A stretch of 31,304 nucleotides of DNA from Methylopumilus sp036567085 (GTDB lineage: Bacteria; Pseudomonadota; Gammaproteobacteria; Burkholderiales; Methylophilaceae), in assembly GCA_036567085.1 (NCBI GenBank), contig DATCVG010000055.1:1-31304 (forward strand). The letters are read 5' to 3'. The notes below the pieces were generated by a model. The model was not told the origin of the DNA and did not search any database. It was given only the letters and a program-made list of their open reading frames with translations. Position numbers and translations under genes: made by a program. Shown here piece after piece: positions 23,217-30,411 of the stretch (positions are counted from its first letter, which is position 1; each line of letters starts with the position of its first letter).

Positions 23217-24245
23217 CTAATCGCAGGTCTTAATGCAGCCAACTAGTTTAAAGTAGTCTTCGAGAAGTTCAGGATTAATTTTAGCAATTTGTTCTTGAAT
23301 ATTTTTAATTTCGACTTTGTCTTCTTTACCTTTAGCAATAAAACCTAAACGTAAGAGTGCATCAGTATTTTGATTATCTAACTTGGTGGATTGTCGATAT
23401 GCTTTTTCAGCAGCATTCAAATTATTAAGATTTTCATAAGCGAAGCCAAGTTCAAACCAAGCCTCAGCATTATTAGCTTCTTTCTTTGTCCATTCACTAG
23501 CAATTTCGAGTAATTTTTTCCAATCTTCTTTAATAGTTGGAATTGCAACTTGAAGAAAGATTGGTTTTTTATCTTCCTCTTCCTCCCATAAAGCTTTGCC
23601 AGTAATTGGGAAATTAGTTTCAGTAGGTTTATTTTTAAGTGAATTGAGCCATTCAACCGGAAGAGCATAGTAAAAAGAATTTGTTCCAGAAGTTTTAAAA
23701 GTATTTATACCTATAAGCCGACCTTCAGTATCAAATAAGCCACTTCCTGATGCACCCATCCTAAATTTTGCCGAACTCAAGATTACCTTTCCTTGATCAA
23801 GATCATAAGTAGATTTCACAAAACCTGCACTTGTTAATGGGACAGGTACACCATTTGAATGACCTATTGCGATCACTTCTTGGCCTTTCTTAAGATCAGT
23901 ACTTTTACCTATAAGAACCGATTTGTTTGGCATGCCGAATGTACTAACTAAACATAAATCATGCCATCGATCTGCTTTTACCGCGGTTACTGAGTAAGTT
24001 TCTTCGCCTTGAGAAACCCATGGTTGCTTTGTTTTTCTTAATACATGACAATTCGTGATGACTTGATTATCTCCTACAACAACTCCTGAGCCATAAGCAA
24101 GACCGCCGGTTTCGTTGTATCCTCTTATCATGACAACATTTAGAAATGAGCTCATTAACTGGTCATTATTTAAAGCAAATACATTCGTTGAAAAAAATGA
24201 AAACCCAATTGAAATAAATGCAAAAAATTTAAAGAATGGTTTCAT
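23217..24245 (-). CDS. Secreted trypsin-like serine protease with C-terminal TPRs
   Basis: Predicted exported protein of 342 aa. Residues 1-24 are a signal peptide (basic start, hydrophobic core, NVFA end), so it probably acts in the periplasm. The chymotrypsin/HtrA-fold domain (about 40-205) has a full catalytic triad: His67 in VITNCHVL, Asp96 in DRWHDLCLV and Ser166 in GASGSGLF. There is no PDZ domain as in DegP; instead two tetratricopeptide-like repeats follow (about 258-325; AEAWFELGFAYENLNNLNAAEKAY). Two cysteines near the end could form a disulfide. Targets are unknown; TPRs suggest a protein partner. No Shine-Dalgarno is visible. A divergent promoter region with uvrB lies upstream. 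Confidence 0.88.
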   Translation of the reverse strand: MKPFFKFFAFISIGFSFFSTNVFALNNDQLMSSFLNVVMIRGYNETGGLAYGSGVVVGDNQVITNCHVLRKTKQPWVSQGEETYSVTAVKADRWHDLCLVSTFGMPNKSVLIGKSTDLKKGQEVIAIGHSNGVPVPLTSAGFVKSTYDLDQGKVILSSAKFRMGASGSGLFDTEGRLIGINTFKTSGTNSFYYALPVEWLNSLKNKPTETNFPITGKALWEEEEDKKPIFLQVAIPTIKEDWKKLLEIASEWTKKEANNAEAWFELGFAYENLNNLNAAEKAYRQSTKLDNQNTDALLRLGFIAKGKEDKVEIKNIQEQIAKINPELLEDYFKLVGCIKTCD

Positions 24246-24263
24246 AGGAAGCCGCTTATAAAA

Positions 24264-24291
24264 AGTATAATGTTCACTGGACTATATGCAA
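24264..24291 (-). promoter_or_regulatory. Candidate promoter of the protease gene
   Basis: On the minus strand TTGCAT (24291-24286) and TATACT (24269-24264) are 16 bases apart. The start point would be near 24257, giving a short leader of about 12 nt. The match is good but the region is AT-rich. Confidence 0.4.
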
Positions 24292-24363
24292 TACTAAAAG
24301 TTCTCGTTAGTTTTAACACATATTTAATTTTCGAATAGTTTATTTAAGTAGAATATTGCCATC

Positions 24364-26403
24364 TTGTTACTTACATTTCCAAATAGCCCTTATCAGTTAT
24401 TCCAACCATTCCCCCCTGCTGGAGATCAACCACAAGCTATTGATCTTTTAACGCAGGGGATTTTTGATGGAAAAAAGTACCAAACGCTGTTAGGCGTCAC
24501 TGGTTCAGGAAAAACATACACCATAGCAAATGTAATCGCGAGAATAGGAAAGCCTGCAATTGTAATGGCGCCCAATAAAACACTAGCTGCCCAACTTTAT
24601 TCAGAATTCAGAGAGTTTTTCCCCCAAAATGCCGTGGAATATTTTGTGTCTTACTACGATTACTATCAGCCTGAAGCTTATGTTCCCGCTCGAGATCTTT
24701 TTATTGAGAAAGATTCAAGTATTAACGAACATATTGAACAAATGCGCTTATCTGCAACTAAAGCTCTTCTTGAGCGTGATGACAGCATTATTGTAGCGAC
24801 AGTATCTGCAATTTACGGTATTGGAGACCCTGTTGATTATCAAGGAATGGTCATGCATCTCATTAAAGGTGAAAAGCTATTACAACGCAATATTATTTTA
24901 CGCTTGGTTTCTATGCAATATGAGCGTAATGATTTTGATTTCTCACGAGGTGCCTTTAGAGTAAGAGGAGATACGATTGATATTTTCCCTGCTGAAAATT
25001 CAGAGACTGCAATTAGAGTCACATTATTTGATGATCTCATAGAGTCGATTACCCTTTTTGATCCACTCACAGGGCAGATGTATAACAAAGTGAATCACTT
25101 TACAGTTTACCCTTCGAGTCATTACGTAACACCCAGAGAAACGACTGTGAGGGCAATTGAAAAAATTAAAAATGAACTAAGGGAGCGCTCAGACTATTTT
25201 GTGAAAGCCAATAAATTAGTTGAAGCTCAAAGAATTGAACAGCGCACTCGTTTTGATATTGAGATGTTAAATGAAATAGGTTTTTGTAAGGGTATTGAAA
25301 ATTATTCGAGACATTTGTCAGGTAGGAATCCAGGTGATCCCCCTCCTACCTTAATTGAATATCTGCCTAAAGATGCGCTTATGATTATTGATGAAAGTCA
25401 TGTGACGATTCCTCAAATTGGTGGAATGTATAAAGGCGATCGTGCTCGAAAAGAAAATTTAGTTGAGTATGGATTTAGACTGCCATCAGCGCTTGATAAT
25501 CGACCTTTAAAATTTGAAGAGTTTGAAAAAACAATGCGTCAATGTATTTTTGTTTCAGCAACACCTGCTGAATATGAAGCCCTACATACACAACAAATTG
25601 TAGAGCAAGTTGCTAGACCTACAGGATTGATTGACCCTGAAATTATTGTCAAACCAGCAGATACGCAGGTTGATGATTTATTAAGTGAGATTAATCTTCG
25701 TGTTGAAAAAAATGAAAGAGTATTAGCAACAACCCTTACTAAGCGTATGGCTGAAGATTTGACTGACTATTTATCTGAACATCAAATTAAAGTGCGCTAT
25801 CTTCACTCAGATATTGATACGGTAGAGCGCGTTGAAATTATTCGCGATTTAAGATTAGGCAAATTTGATGTAGTGGTGGGTATTAATCTATTAAGAGAAG
25901 GTCTCGATATTCCAGAAGTTTCTCTTGTGGCTGTATTAGATGCTGACAAAGAAGGCTTTTTAAGGTCTGAACGCTCCCTCATTCAAACGGCGGGAAGGGC
26001 AGCCCGTAATTTAAATGGACAAGTTATTTTCTATGCCGACAAGATTACACGAAGCATGAAAATAGCTATGGACGAAACTAGCCGAAGGCGCACCAAGCAA
26101 ATTACATTTAATCTAGAAAATCATATTACTCCCGTAGGTGTTACCAAAAAGATTAAAGATATTATTGAGGGTACTTTTGATAAAGAAGAAGTCGATTTTA
26201 ATCGGGCGCTAAAGAAGGAAGAGGCGCGCTATGATCATTTAAACGAGAAACAGATGGCCAAAGAAATCCAAAAGCTAGAAAAATCAATGCAGACAGCAGC
26301 ACGTAATTTAGAATTTGAAAAAGCGGCTCAACTTCGAGACGAAGCAAAATTCCTTAAAGAAAGACTTTATGGGGCAGGGCTTAAGGACCGAATTGACCTC
26401 TAA
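24364..26403 (+). CDS. uvrB: UvrABC excinuclease subunit UvrB
   Basis: Damage-verifying helicase-like subunit of nucleotide excision repair; loaded by UvrA, it recruits UvrC. The 679-aa product has Walker A GVTGSGKT (44-51), the beta-hairpin region YYDYYQPEAYVPARD, the DEAD-like DESHVT, helicase motifs through LREGLDIPEVSLVAVLDADKEGFLRS and QTAGRAARN, and the C-terminal UVR coiled coil (about 640-675; KAAQLRDEAKFLKERL) that contacts UvrC. The start must be a rare codon: between the in-frame stop at 24349-24351 and the conserved SPYQLFQPFPPAGDQPQAI there is no ATG or GTG. TTG at 24364 is the best choice, with ATT at 24355 or ATC at 24361 as alternatives. No Shine-Dalgarno is visible. Confidence 0.97.
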   Translation: MLLTFPNSPYQLFQPFPPAGDQPQAIDLLTQGIFDGKKYQTLLGVTGSGKTYTIANVIARIGKPAIVMAPNKTLAAQLYSEFREFFPQNAVEYFVSYYDYYQPEAYVPARDLFIEKDSSINEHIEQMRLSATKALLERDDSIIVATVSAIYGIGDPVDYQGMVMHLIKGEKLLQRNIILRLVSMQYERNDFDFSRGAFRVRGDTIDIFPAENSETAIRVTLFDDLIESITLFDPLTGQMYNKVNHFTVYPSSHYVTPRETTVRAIEKIKNELRERSDYFVKANKLVEAQRIEQRTRFDIEMLNEIGFCKGIENYSRHLSGRNPGDPPPTLIEYLPKDALMIIDESHVTIPQIGGMYKGDRARKENLVEYGFRLPSALDNRPLKFEEFEKTMRQCIFVSATPAEYEALHTQQIVEQVARPTGLIDPEIIVKPADTQVDDLLSEINLRVEKNERVLATTLTKRMAEDLTDYLSEHQIKVRYLHSDIDTVERVEIIRDLRLGKFDVVVGINLLREGLDIPEVSLVAVLDADKEGFLRSERSLIQTAGRAARNLNGQVIFYADKITRSMKIAMDETSRRRTKQITFNLENHITPVGVTKKIKDIIEGTFDKEEVDFNRALKKEEARYDHLNEKQMAKEIQKLEKSMQTAARNLEFEKAAQLRDEAKFLKERLYGAGLKDRIDL

Positions 26404-26409
26404 AAACCA

Positions 26410-26437
26410 TTGATTTAATTCAAAAAACACATATAAT
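26410..26437 (+). promoter_or_regulatory. Promoter of the rpsF-priB-rpsR-rplI operon
   Basis: TTGATT (26410-26415) and TATAAT (26432-26437) are separated by 16 bases. Transcription would begin near 26444, giving a leader of about 63 nt that contains the hairpin described next. Confidence 0.65.
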
Positions 26438-26455
26438 ACTCGATCTTTCTACCTT

Positions 26456-26484
26456 GCTTTACAGTGAACCGCATCACTGAAAGC
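26456..26484 (+). promoter_or_regulatory. rpsF leader hairpin, candidate S6:S18 autoregulatory element
   Basis: GCTTT-a-CAGTGA pairs with TCACTG-AAAGC to give an 11-bp stem with one bulged A and the loop ACCGCA. It sits in the leader, 22 nt before the rpsF start and ahead of the AAGGGG ribosome binding site. Many bacteria carry an S6:S18 binding motif with an essential unpaired CCG in this leader, mimicking the 16S rRNA site. Here the CCG is in the apical loop rather than an internal bulge, so the match is partial. Confidence 0.55.
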
Positions 26485-26506
26485 TATTAACCATAAGGGG
26501 ATTTAT

Positions 26507-26884
26507 ATGCGACATTATGAAGTTGTATTCATCGTACATCCTGATCAAAGCGAACAAGTGCCTGGCATGATTGAACGCTACAGATCTCTGGTAACATCCA
26601 AAGGTGGAAAACTCCACCGCCTCGAAGACTGGGGCCGCAAACAGCTTGCCTACATGATTGAAAAAATTCACAAAGCCCATTATGTGCTTATGAATATTGA
26701 ATGTGACCTTGAAACGCTTGCAGAGTTAGAGCACGCATTCAAATTCAATGATGCCGTTTTACGTCATTTGATTATGGGCACAAAAACAGCCGTGACTTCA
26801 CCATCTATTATGATGAAAGAAGAAAAATCAAAATCAGTGCTTGATAAAGATGAGCGTGCTGCACCTGAGGTTGTTGAAGCTTAA
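26507..26884 (+). CDS. rpsF: 30S ribosomal protein S6
   Basis: Primary partner of S18 in the platform of the 30S subunit. The 125-aa product starts MRHYEVVFIVHPDQSEQVPGMIERY and continues with GGKLHRLEDWGRKQLAYMIEK, KAHYVLMNIEC and FNDAVLRHLIM, the full S6 fold, then a charged tail of about 25 residues. A strong AAGGGG lies seven bases before the ATG. First gene of the classic rpsF-priB-rpsR-rplI operon. Codon choice looks more optimised than in neighbouring genes, as expected. Confidence 0.98.
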   Translation: MRHYEVVFIVHPDQSEQVPGMIERYRSLVTSKGGKLHRLEDWGRKQLAYMIEKIHKAHYVLMNIECDLETLAELEHAFKFNDAVLRHLIMGTKTAVTSPSIMMKEEKSKSVLDKDERAAPEVVEA

Positions 26885-26890
26885 TTTAGA

Positions 26891-27175
26891 TTGAACTGCT
26901 TAGAAATTTCTGGGGAAGTATCCCATGTGGATCCAATTCGATACACACCCGCAGGAATACCAGCACTTAATCTTACTTTAAAACATAACTCAGAGCAGAT
27001 TGAAGCTAATTTAAAACGTACAATCAATTGTGAGTTAAGCGCAAAAATCATGGGTAGCAATGCTTTGATACCAGTGAAAATTGGCGACAGAATTAAAACA
27101 AAAGGGTTTATTGGAAATAAGAGCGCAAAAAGTAATCAGCTCATTTTTCATATTAATTTTATAGAATATCTATAG
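26891..27175 (+). CDS. priB: Primosomal replication protein N (PriB)
   Basis: Single OB-fold protein (94 aa) that binds ssDNA and PriA during restart of stalled replication forks. NCLEISGEVSHVDPIRYTPAGIPALNLTLKHNSEQ is the typical beta/gammaproteobacterial PriB opening and NQLIFHINFIEYL its end. Location between rpsF and rpsR is diagnostic. The start is TTG at 26891, because a stop lies in frame just upstream (26882-26884) and no ATG or GTG is available. There is no Shine-Dalgarno, so translation probably depends on rpsF, six bp upstream. This would keep its level low inside a ribosomal operon. Confidence 0.93.
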   Translation: MNCLEISGEVSHVDPIRYTPAGIPALNLTLKHNSEQIEANLKRTINCELSAKIMGSNALIPVKIGDRIKTKGFIGNKSAKSNQLIFHINFIEYL

Positions 27176-27184
27176 GAGTTTAAG

Positions 27185-27412
27185 ATGGCTAGAGAAATGT
27201 ACAAAAGAAGACGTTACTGCCGATTTAGTGCTGAGGGCATTAAAGAAGTAGATTACAAAGATGTCGATTTATTAAAAGACTTTATTACTGAAAATGGAAA
27301 GCTGATTCCAGCTCGTATCACAGGCACTAAAGCCATTTATCAACGACAACTCAATATTGCAGTGAAGCGCGCTCGTTTTTTAGGGCTTTTACCATACACT
27401 GATAAGCACTAA
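27185..27412 (+). CDS. rpsR: 30S ribosomal protein S18
   Basis: Small basic r-protein (75 aa) that binds S6 and 16S rRNA. It contains YKRRRYCRFSAEGIKEVDYKD, LIPARITGTKAIYQRQLNIAVKRARFLGLLPY, the complete S18 core. A TAGGAG Shine-Dalgarno is well placed. There is a single cysteine, in RRYCRF, so this is not the four-cysteine zinc-binding type. Third gene of the operon. Confidence 0.98.
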   Translation: MAREMYKRRRYCRFSAEGIKEVDYKDVDLLKDFITENGKLIPARITGTKAIYQRQLNIAVKRARFLGLLPYTDKH

Positions 27413-27424
27413 GGAGATTATAAG

Positions 27425-27877
27425 ATGCAAGTTATTTTATTAGAGAAAGTTGCTAATTTAGGAAACCTTGGTGACATTGTTAAAGTTAAAGATGGATTTG
27501 GTAGAAATTTTTTAATTCCACAAGGCAAAGCTAAACGTGCAACCGATACAAACAAAGCAGAGTTTGAAGCAAGACGTGTTGAACTTGAAAAACAACAAGC
27601 AGCGCTTCTTGATGCTGCCAAAGAAAGAGCTAAAGCCCTTGCTGGTTTTAATCTTGCCGTGACGCAAAAAGCTGGTGTTGACGGAAAACTTTTTGGTTCA
27701 GTAACAAACACAGATATTGCTGAAGGTTTGATGGCGAAAAATATTAAGGTAGTTAAAGCTGAGATTCGTATGCCAAATGGCCCTCTCAAAACTGTAGGTC
27801 AACATCAAGTCACCATTGCTTTGCATCATGATGTGACAGTTGATATTACAATCGACGTGATTGGTGAACCTGCTTAA
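27425..27877 (+). CDS. rplI: 50S ribosomal protein L9
   Basis: Two-domain 50S protein (150 aa) at the base of the L1 stalk that helps maintain reading frame. The N-terminal domain MQVILLEKVANLGNLGDIVKVKDGFGRNFLIPQGKA is joined by a long charged helix (about 40-75) to the C-terminal domain ending DVTVDITIDVIGE. AAGGAG precedes the ATG. It is the last gene of the operon and is followed by a strong terminator. Confidence 0.98.
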   Translation: MQVILLEKVANLGNLGDIVKVKDGFGRNFLIPQGKAKRATDTNKAEFEARRVELEKQQAALLDAAKERAKALAGFNLAVTQKAGVDGKLFGSVTNTDIAEGLMAKNIKVVKAEIRMPNGPLKTVGQHQVTIALHHDVTVDITIDVIGEPA

Positions 27878-27900
27878 TAAAAAGCAATCTATTTTTTTAA

Positions 27901-27925
27901 AGGCTGCCTAGAGCAGCCTTTTTTT
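27901..27925 (+). terminator. Rho-independent terminator after rplI
   Basis: AGGCTGC (27901-27907), loop CTAGA, GCAGCCT (27913-27919) and seven T's (27919-27925). The GC-rich 7-bp stem plus T-run is textbook. It ends only 18 bases before the dnaB ATG. Confidence 0.92.
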
Positions 27926-27932
27926 ATTCCGT

Positions 27933-27938
27933 TATAAT
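27933..27938 (+). promoter_or_regulatory. -10 element immediately before dnaB (possible leaderless start)
   Basis: A perfect TATAAT lies five bases before the dnaB ATG at 27944. Normal spacing would place the first transcribed base at the start codon itself. There is no Shine-Dalgarno and no recognisable -35, since the -35 position falls within the terminator stem. The alternative is that dnaB lives on readthrough past the terminator. Confidence 0.4.
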
Positions 27939-27943
27939 TAATC

Positions 27944-29323
27944 ATGGCTGACGATATTCTCAATACTCTTAAATTACCTCCTCATTCGATTGAAGCAGAA
28001 CAGTCTTTACTAGGTGGTTTGCTCATTGAAAATGAAGCGCTAGATAAAATTGCCGACCTAGTGTCACCTAACGATTTTTATCGTCAAGATCATCGTTTAA
28101 TTTATCAGCATATTATTAAGCTTGTTGAGCAAAATAGCCCGGCGGATATTGTGACTGTGGCTGAATCCCTAGAGAAGAACGCTGAGTTAGTAACGGCTGG
28201 TGGTATAAGTTATCTGGGTTCTTTAGCACAAAATACGCCAACTTCTGCAAACATTCGTCGATATGCAGAGATTGTCCGCGAACGTTCAATAATGAGACAC
28301 TTGGTTGAAGTAGGTTCTGATATTGCAGATAGTGCTTTTGCGCCTCAAGGGCGTGATGCTCAACAACTTTTAGATGAAGCCGAAGCTAAGATTTTTCAAA
28401 TTGCCGAAAAGGAGAAGCATGATCAATCGGGGTTTAGGGATATTAAAGAGCTTTTGCCTCAGGTAGCACAAAGGATTGATGATTTATTCACTGCAGGGAC
28501 GAGTGACGTTACCGGTGTACCCACGGGATTCTCTGATTTAGATGCGATGACCTCAGGTTTGCAACCAGGTGACCTTATCATTGTTGCTGGCCGTCCTTCT
28601 ATGGGCAAAACTTCATTAGCTCTTAATATGGCAGAAAATGTTGCGTTAGACACAGGACTTCCTGTCGCAGTATTTTCAATGGAAATGGCTTCTACTCAAT
28701 TAACTATGCGTCTATTAGGTTCAGTCGGACGATTAGATCAGCACAAGATGAGAACGGGGCGCCTTGAAGATGATGATTGGGAAAGATTAACTCATGCACT
28801 AGGAAGACTTAATGAGGCACCTATCCATATTGACGAAGGAGCGGCTTTAAATTCTTTTGATATAAGAGCGCGTGCTAGAAGACTCTCGAGACAATGTGGA
28901 AAATTAGGTTTGATTGTTATCGATTACCTTCAATTAATGTCACCTCCAGGTGGGCGACAAAGTGAAAACCGTGCGACGGAAATTTCTGAAATGTCACGAT
29001 CACTGAAAGCTCTTGCAAAAGAGCTTGATGTTCCAGTTGTTGCATTATCACAGCTCAATCGAAGCGTTGAACAGAGACCTGATAAGCGTCCTGTAATGTC
29101 GGACTTAAGAGAGTCAGGTGCGATTGAACAAGACGCTGATTTAATACTTTTTATTTATAGAGACGAAGTTTATAACCCTGATACGCCAGATAAAGGTATC
29201 GCAGAAATCATTATTGCAAAACAAAGAAATGGCCCTATTGGGCGAGTTAGACTCACATTCTTAGGCGAATATACTCGCTTCGAAAATTTTGCTAATCCAG
29301 GCTTTCAATCTTACGACGAATAA
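27944..29323 (+). CDS. dnaB: Replicative DNA helicase DnaB
   Basis: Hexameric 5'-3' helicase at the replication fork. The 459-aa protein has the N-terminal primase-interacting domain (about 8-110; LKLPPHSIEAEQSLLGGLL), the linker helix, and the RecA-like ATPase with Walker A GRPSMGKT (216-223), VFSMEMASTQLTMRLL, Walker B GLIVIDYLQLM, LSQLNRSVEQRPDKRPVMSDLRESGAIEQDAD and the C-terminal arginine-finger region. No intein interrupts the P-loop or the LSQLNR site, both common insertion points. The rpsF-rplI-dnaB-alr order is widespread in betaproteobacteria. Confidence 0.98.
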   Translation: MADDILNTLKLPPHSIEAEQSLLGGLLIENEALDKIADLVSPNDFYRQDHRLIYQHIIKLVEQNSPADIVTVAESLEKNAELVTAGGISYLGSLAQNTPTSANIRRYAEIVRERSIMRHLVEVGSDIADSAFAPQGRDAQQLLDEAEAKIFQIAEKEKHDQSGFRDIKELLPQVAQRIDDLFTAGTSDVTGVPTGFSDLDAMTSGLQPGDLIIVAGRPSMGKTSLALNMAENVALDTGLPVAVFSMEMASTQLTMRLLGSVGRLDQHKMRTGRLEDDDWERLTHALGRLNEAPIHIDEGAALNSFDIRARARRLSRQCGKLGLIVIDYLQLMSPPGGRQSENRATEISEMSRSLKALAKELDVPVVALSQLNRSVEQRPDKRPVMSDLRESGAIEQDADLILFIYRDEVYNPDTPDKGIAEIIIAKQRNGPIGRVRLTFLGEYTRFENFANPGFQSYDE

Positions 29324-29328
29324 TATAA

Positions 29329-30411
29329 ATGCGTCCTCTTAAGGCATTCATTAATCAAGCTTCGCTTCGACATAATCTCGCTATTGTTAAGCAATTAACA
29401 CCTCAATCTAAGATCATGTCAGTTGTAAAAGCTAATGGTTATGGACATGGTCTTATTAACGTTGCTCACGGACTAAGAGAAAGCGATGGTTTTGCCGTAC
29501 TTAGTCTAAATGAAGCAATTGACCTAAGAGAACACGGTTTTGAGCAAACCATTTTATTATTAGAAGGCGCTTTCGAAGCTTACGAAATTCCTATAGCAGC
29601 AAAAATGCGCATCAACCTTGTGGTGCATAATATTCAACAATTACAGATGATTGAACACGCAAAACTCAATCATCCTATCGATATTCACTTTAAGATTAAT
29701 ACTGGAATGAATCGCTTAGGATTTGACCCTAAGGACGCAAAAGATATTCTTAAATCTTTGCAAAATAAATCTCATATTAAATCGATCACACTGATGACGC
29801 ATTTTGCAACTGCGGATGAGTCTAGGGGTGTTGATTGGCAACTTAATATTTTTAATGATATTGCTAATCATTTTAATTTCTCTTGTTCAGTTGCAAATTC
29901 GGCATCTATTCTTAATTTTAAAAGCACGCATCTTGATTGGGTGCGACCCGGGATTATGCTCTATGGTGCATCACCAATTGTAGGAGAAAAATCTAGTTCT
30001 TTTAACCTTAAACCTGTTATGCAATTGAAAAGCAAAATTATTGCAATACAAAATTTATCTAAAAATGATTCAATTGGATATGGCGACAATTTTAAAGCTA
30101 AAAATGATATGCGTATCGCAGTGGTTGCATGTGGCTATGCAGATGGTTATCCGAGACATGCGCCAACTGGAACACCAGTTTTCGTTGAGGGGAAAAAAAC
30201 ATTTACAGTTGGTAGAGTATCTATGGATATGCTTTATATAGATATCACCAATATTCCTAAAGCATCTATTTCAAGCGATGTTGAATTATGGGGTGAGCAT
30301 ATTCCTGTCGATGAAGTTGCTGAAAAATCTGGAACAGTAGGTTATGAATTACGTTGCGCTCTTTCTTCATCCATAAGAGTTCCTATGGAAATACTCTATG
30401 GCCAAAAATAA
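29329..30411 (+). CDS. alr: Alanine racemase
   Basis: PLP enzyme that makes D-alanine for peptidoglycan. The 360-aa product has the PLP lysine (Lys34) in VVKANGYGHG and the second catalytic base tyrosine (about Tyr270) in GYADGYPR. Substrate-pocket segments INTGMNRLGFDP, VANSASIL and VRPGIMLYGASP are intact, as is VGRVSMDML in the beta domain. Length is normal for a monomer of the dimer. It starts 5 bp after dnaB without a Shine-Dalgarno and overlaps radA by 14 bp at its end. Confidence 0.96.
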   Translation: MRPLKAFINQASLRHNLAIVKQLTPQSKIMSVVKANGYGHGLINVAHGLRESDGFAVLSLNEAIDLREHGFEQTILLLEGAFEAYEIPIAAKMRINLVVHNIQQLQMIEHAKLNHPIDIHFKINTGMNRLGFDPKDAKDILKSLQNKSHIKSITLMTHFATADESRGVDWQLNIFNDIANHFNFSCSVANSASILNFKSTHLDWVRPGIMLYGASPIVGEKSSSFNLKPVMQLKSKIIAIQNLSKNDSIGYGDNFKAKNDMRIAVVACGYADGYPRHAPTGTPVFVEGKKTFTVGRVSMDMLYIDITNIPKASISSDVELWGEHIPVDEVAEKSGTVGYELRCALSSSIRVPMEILYGQK

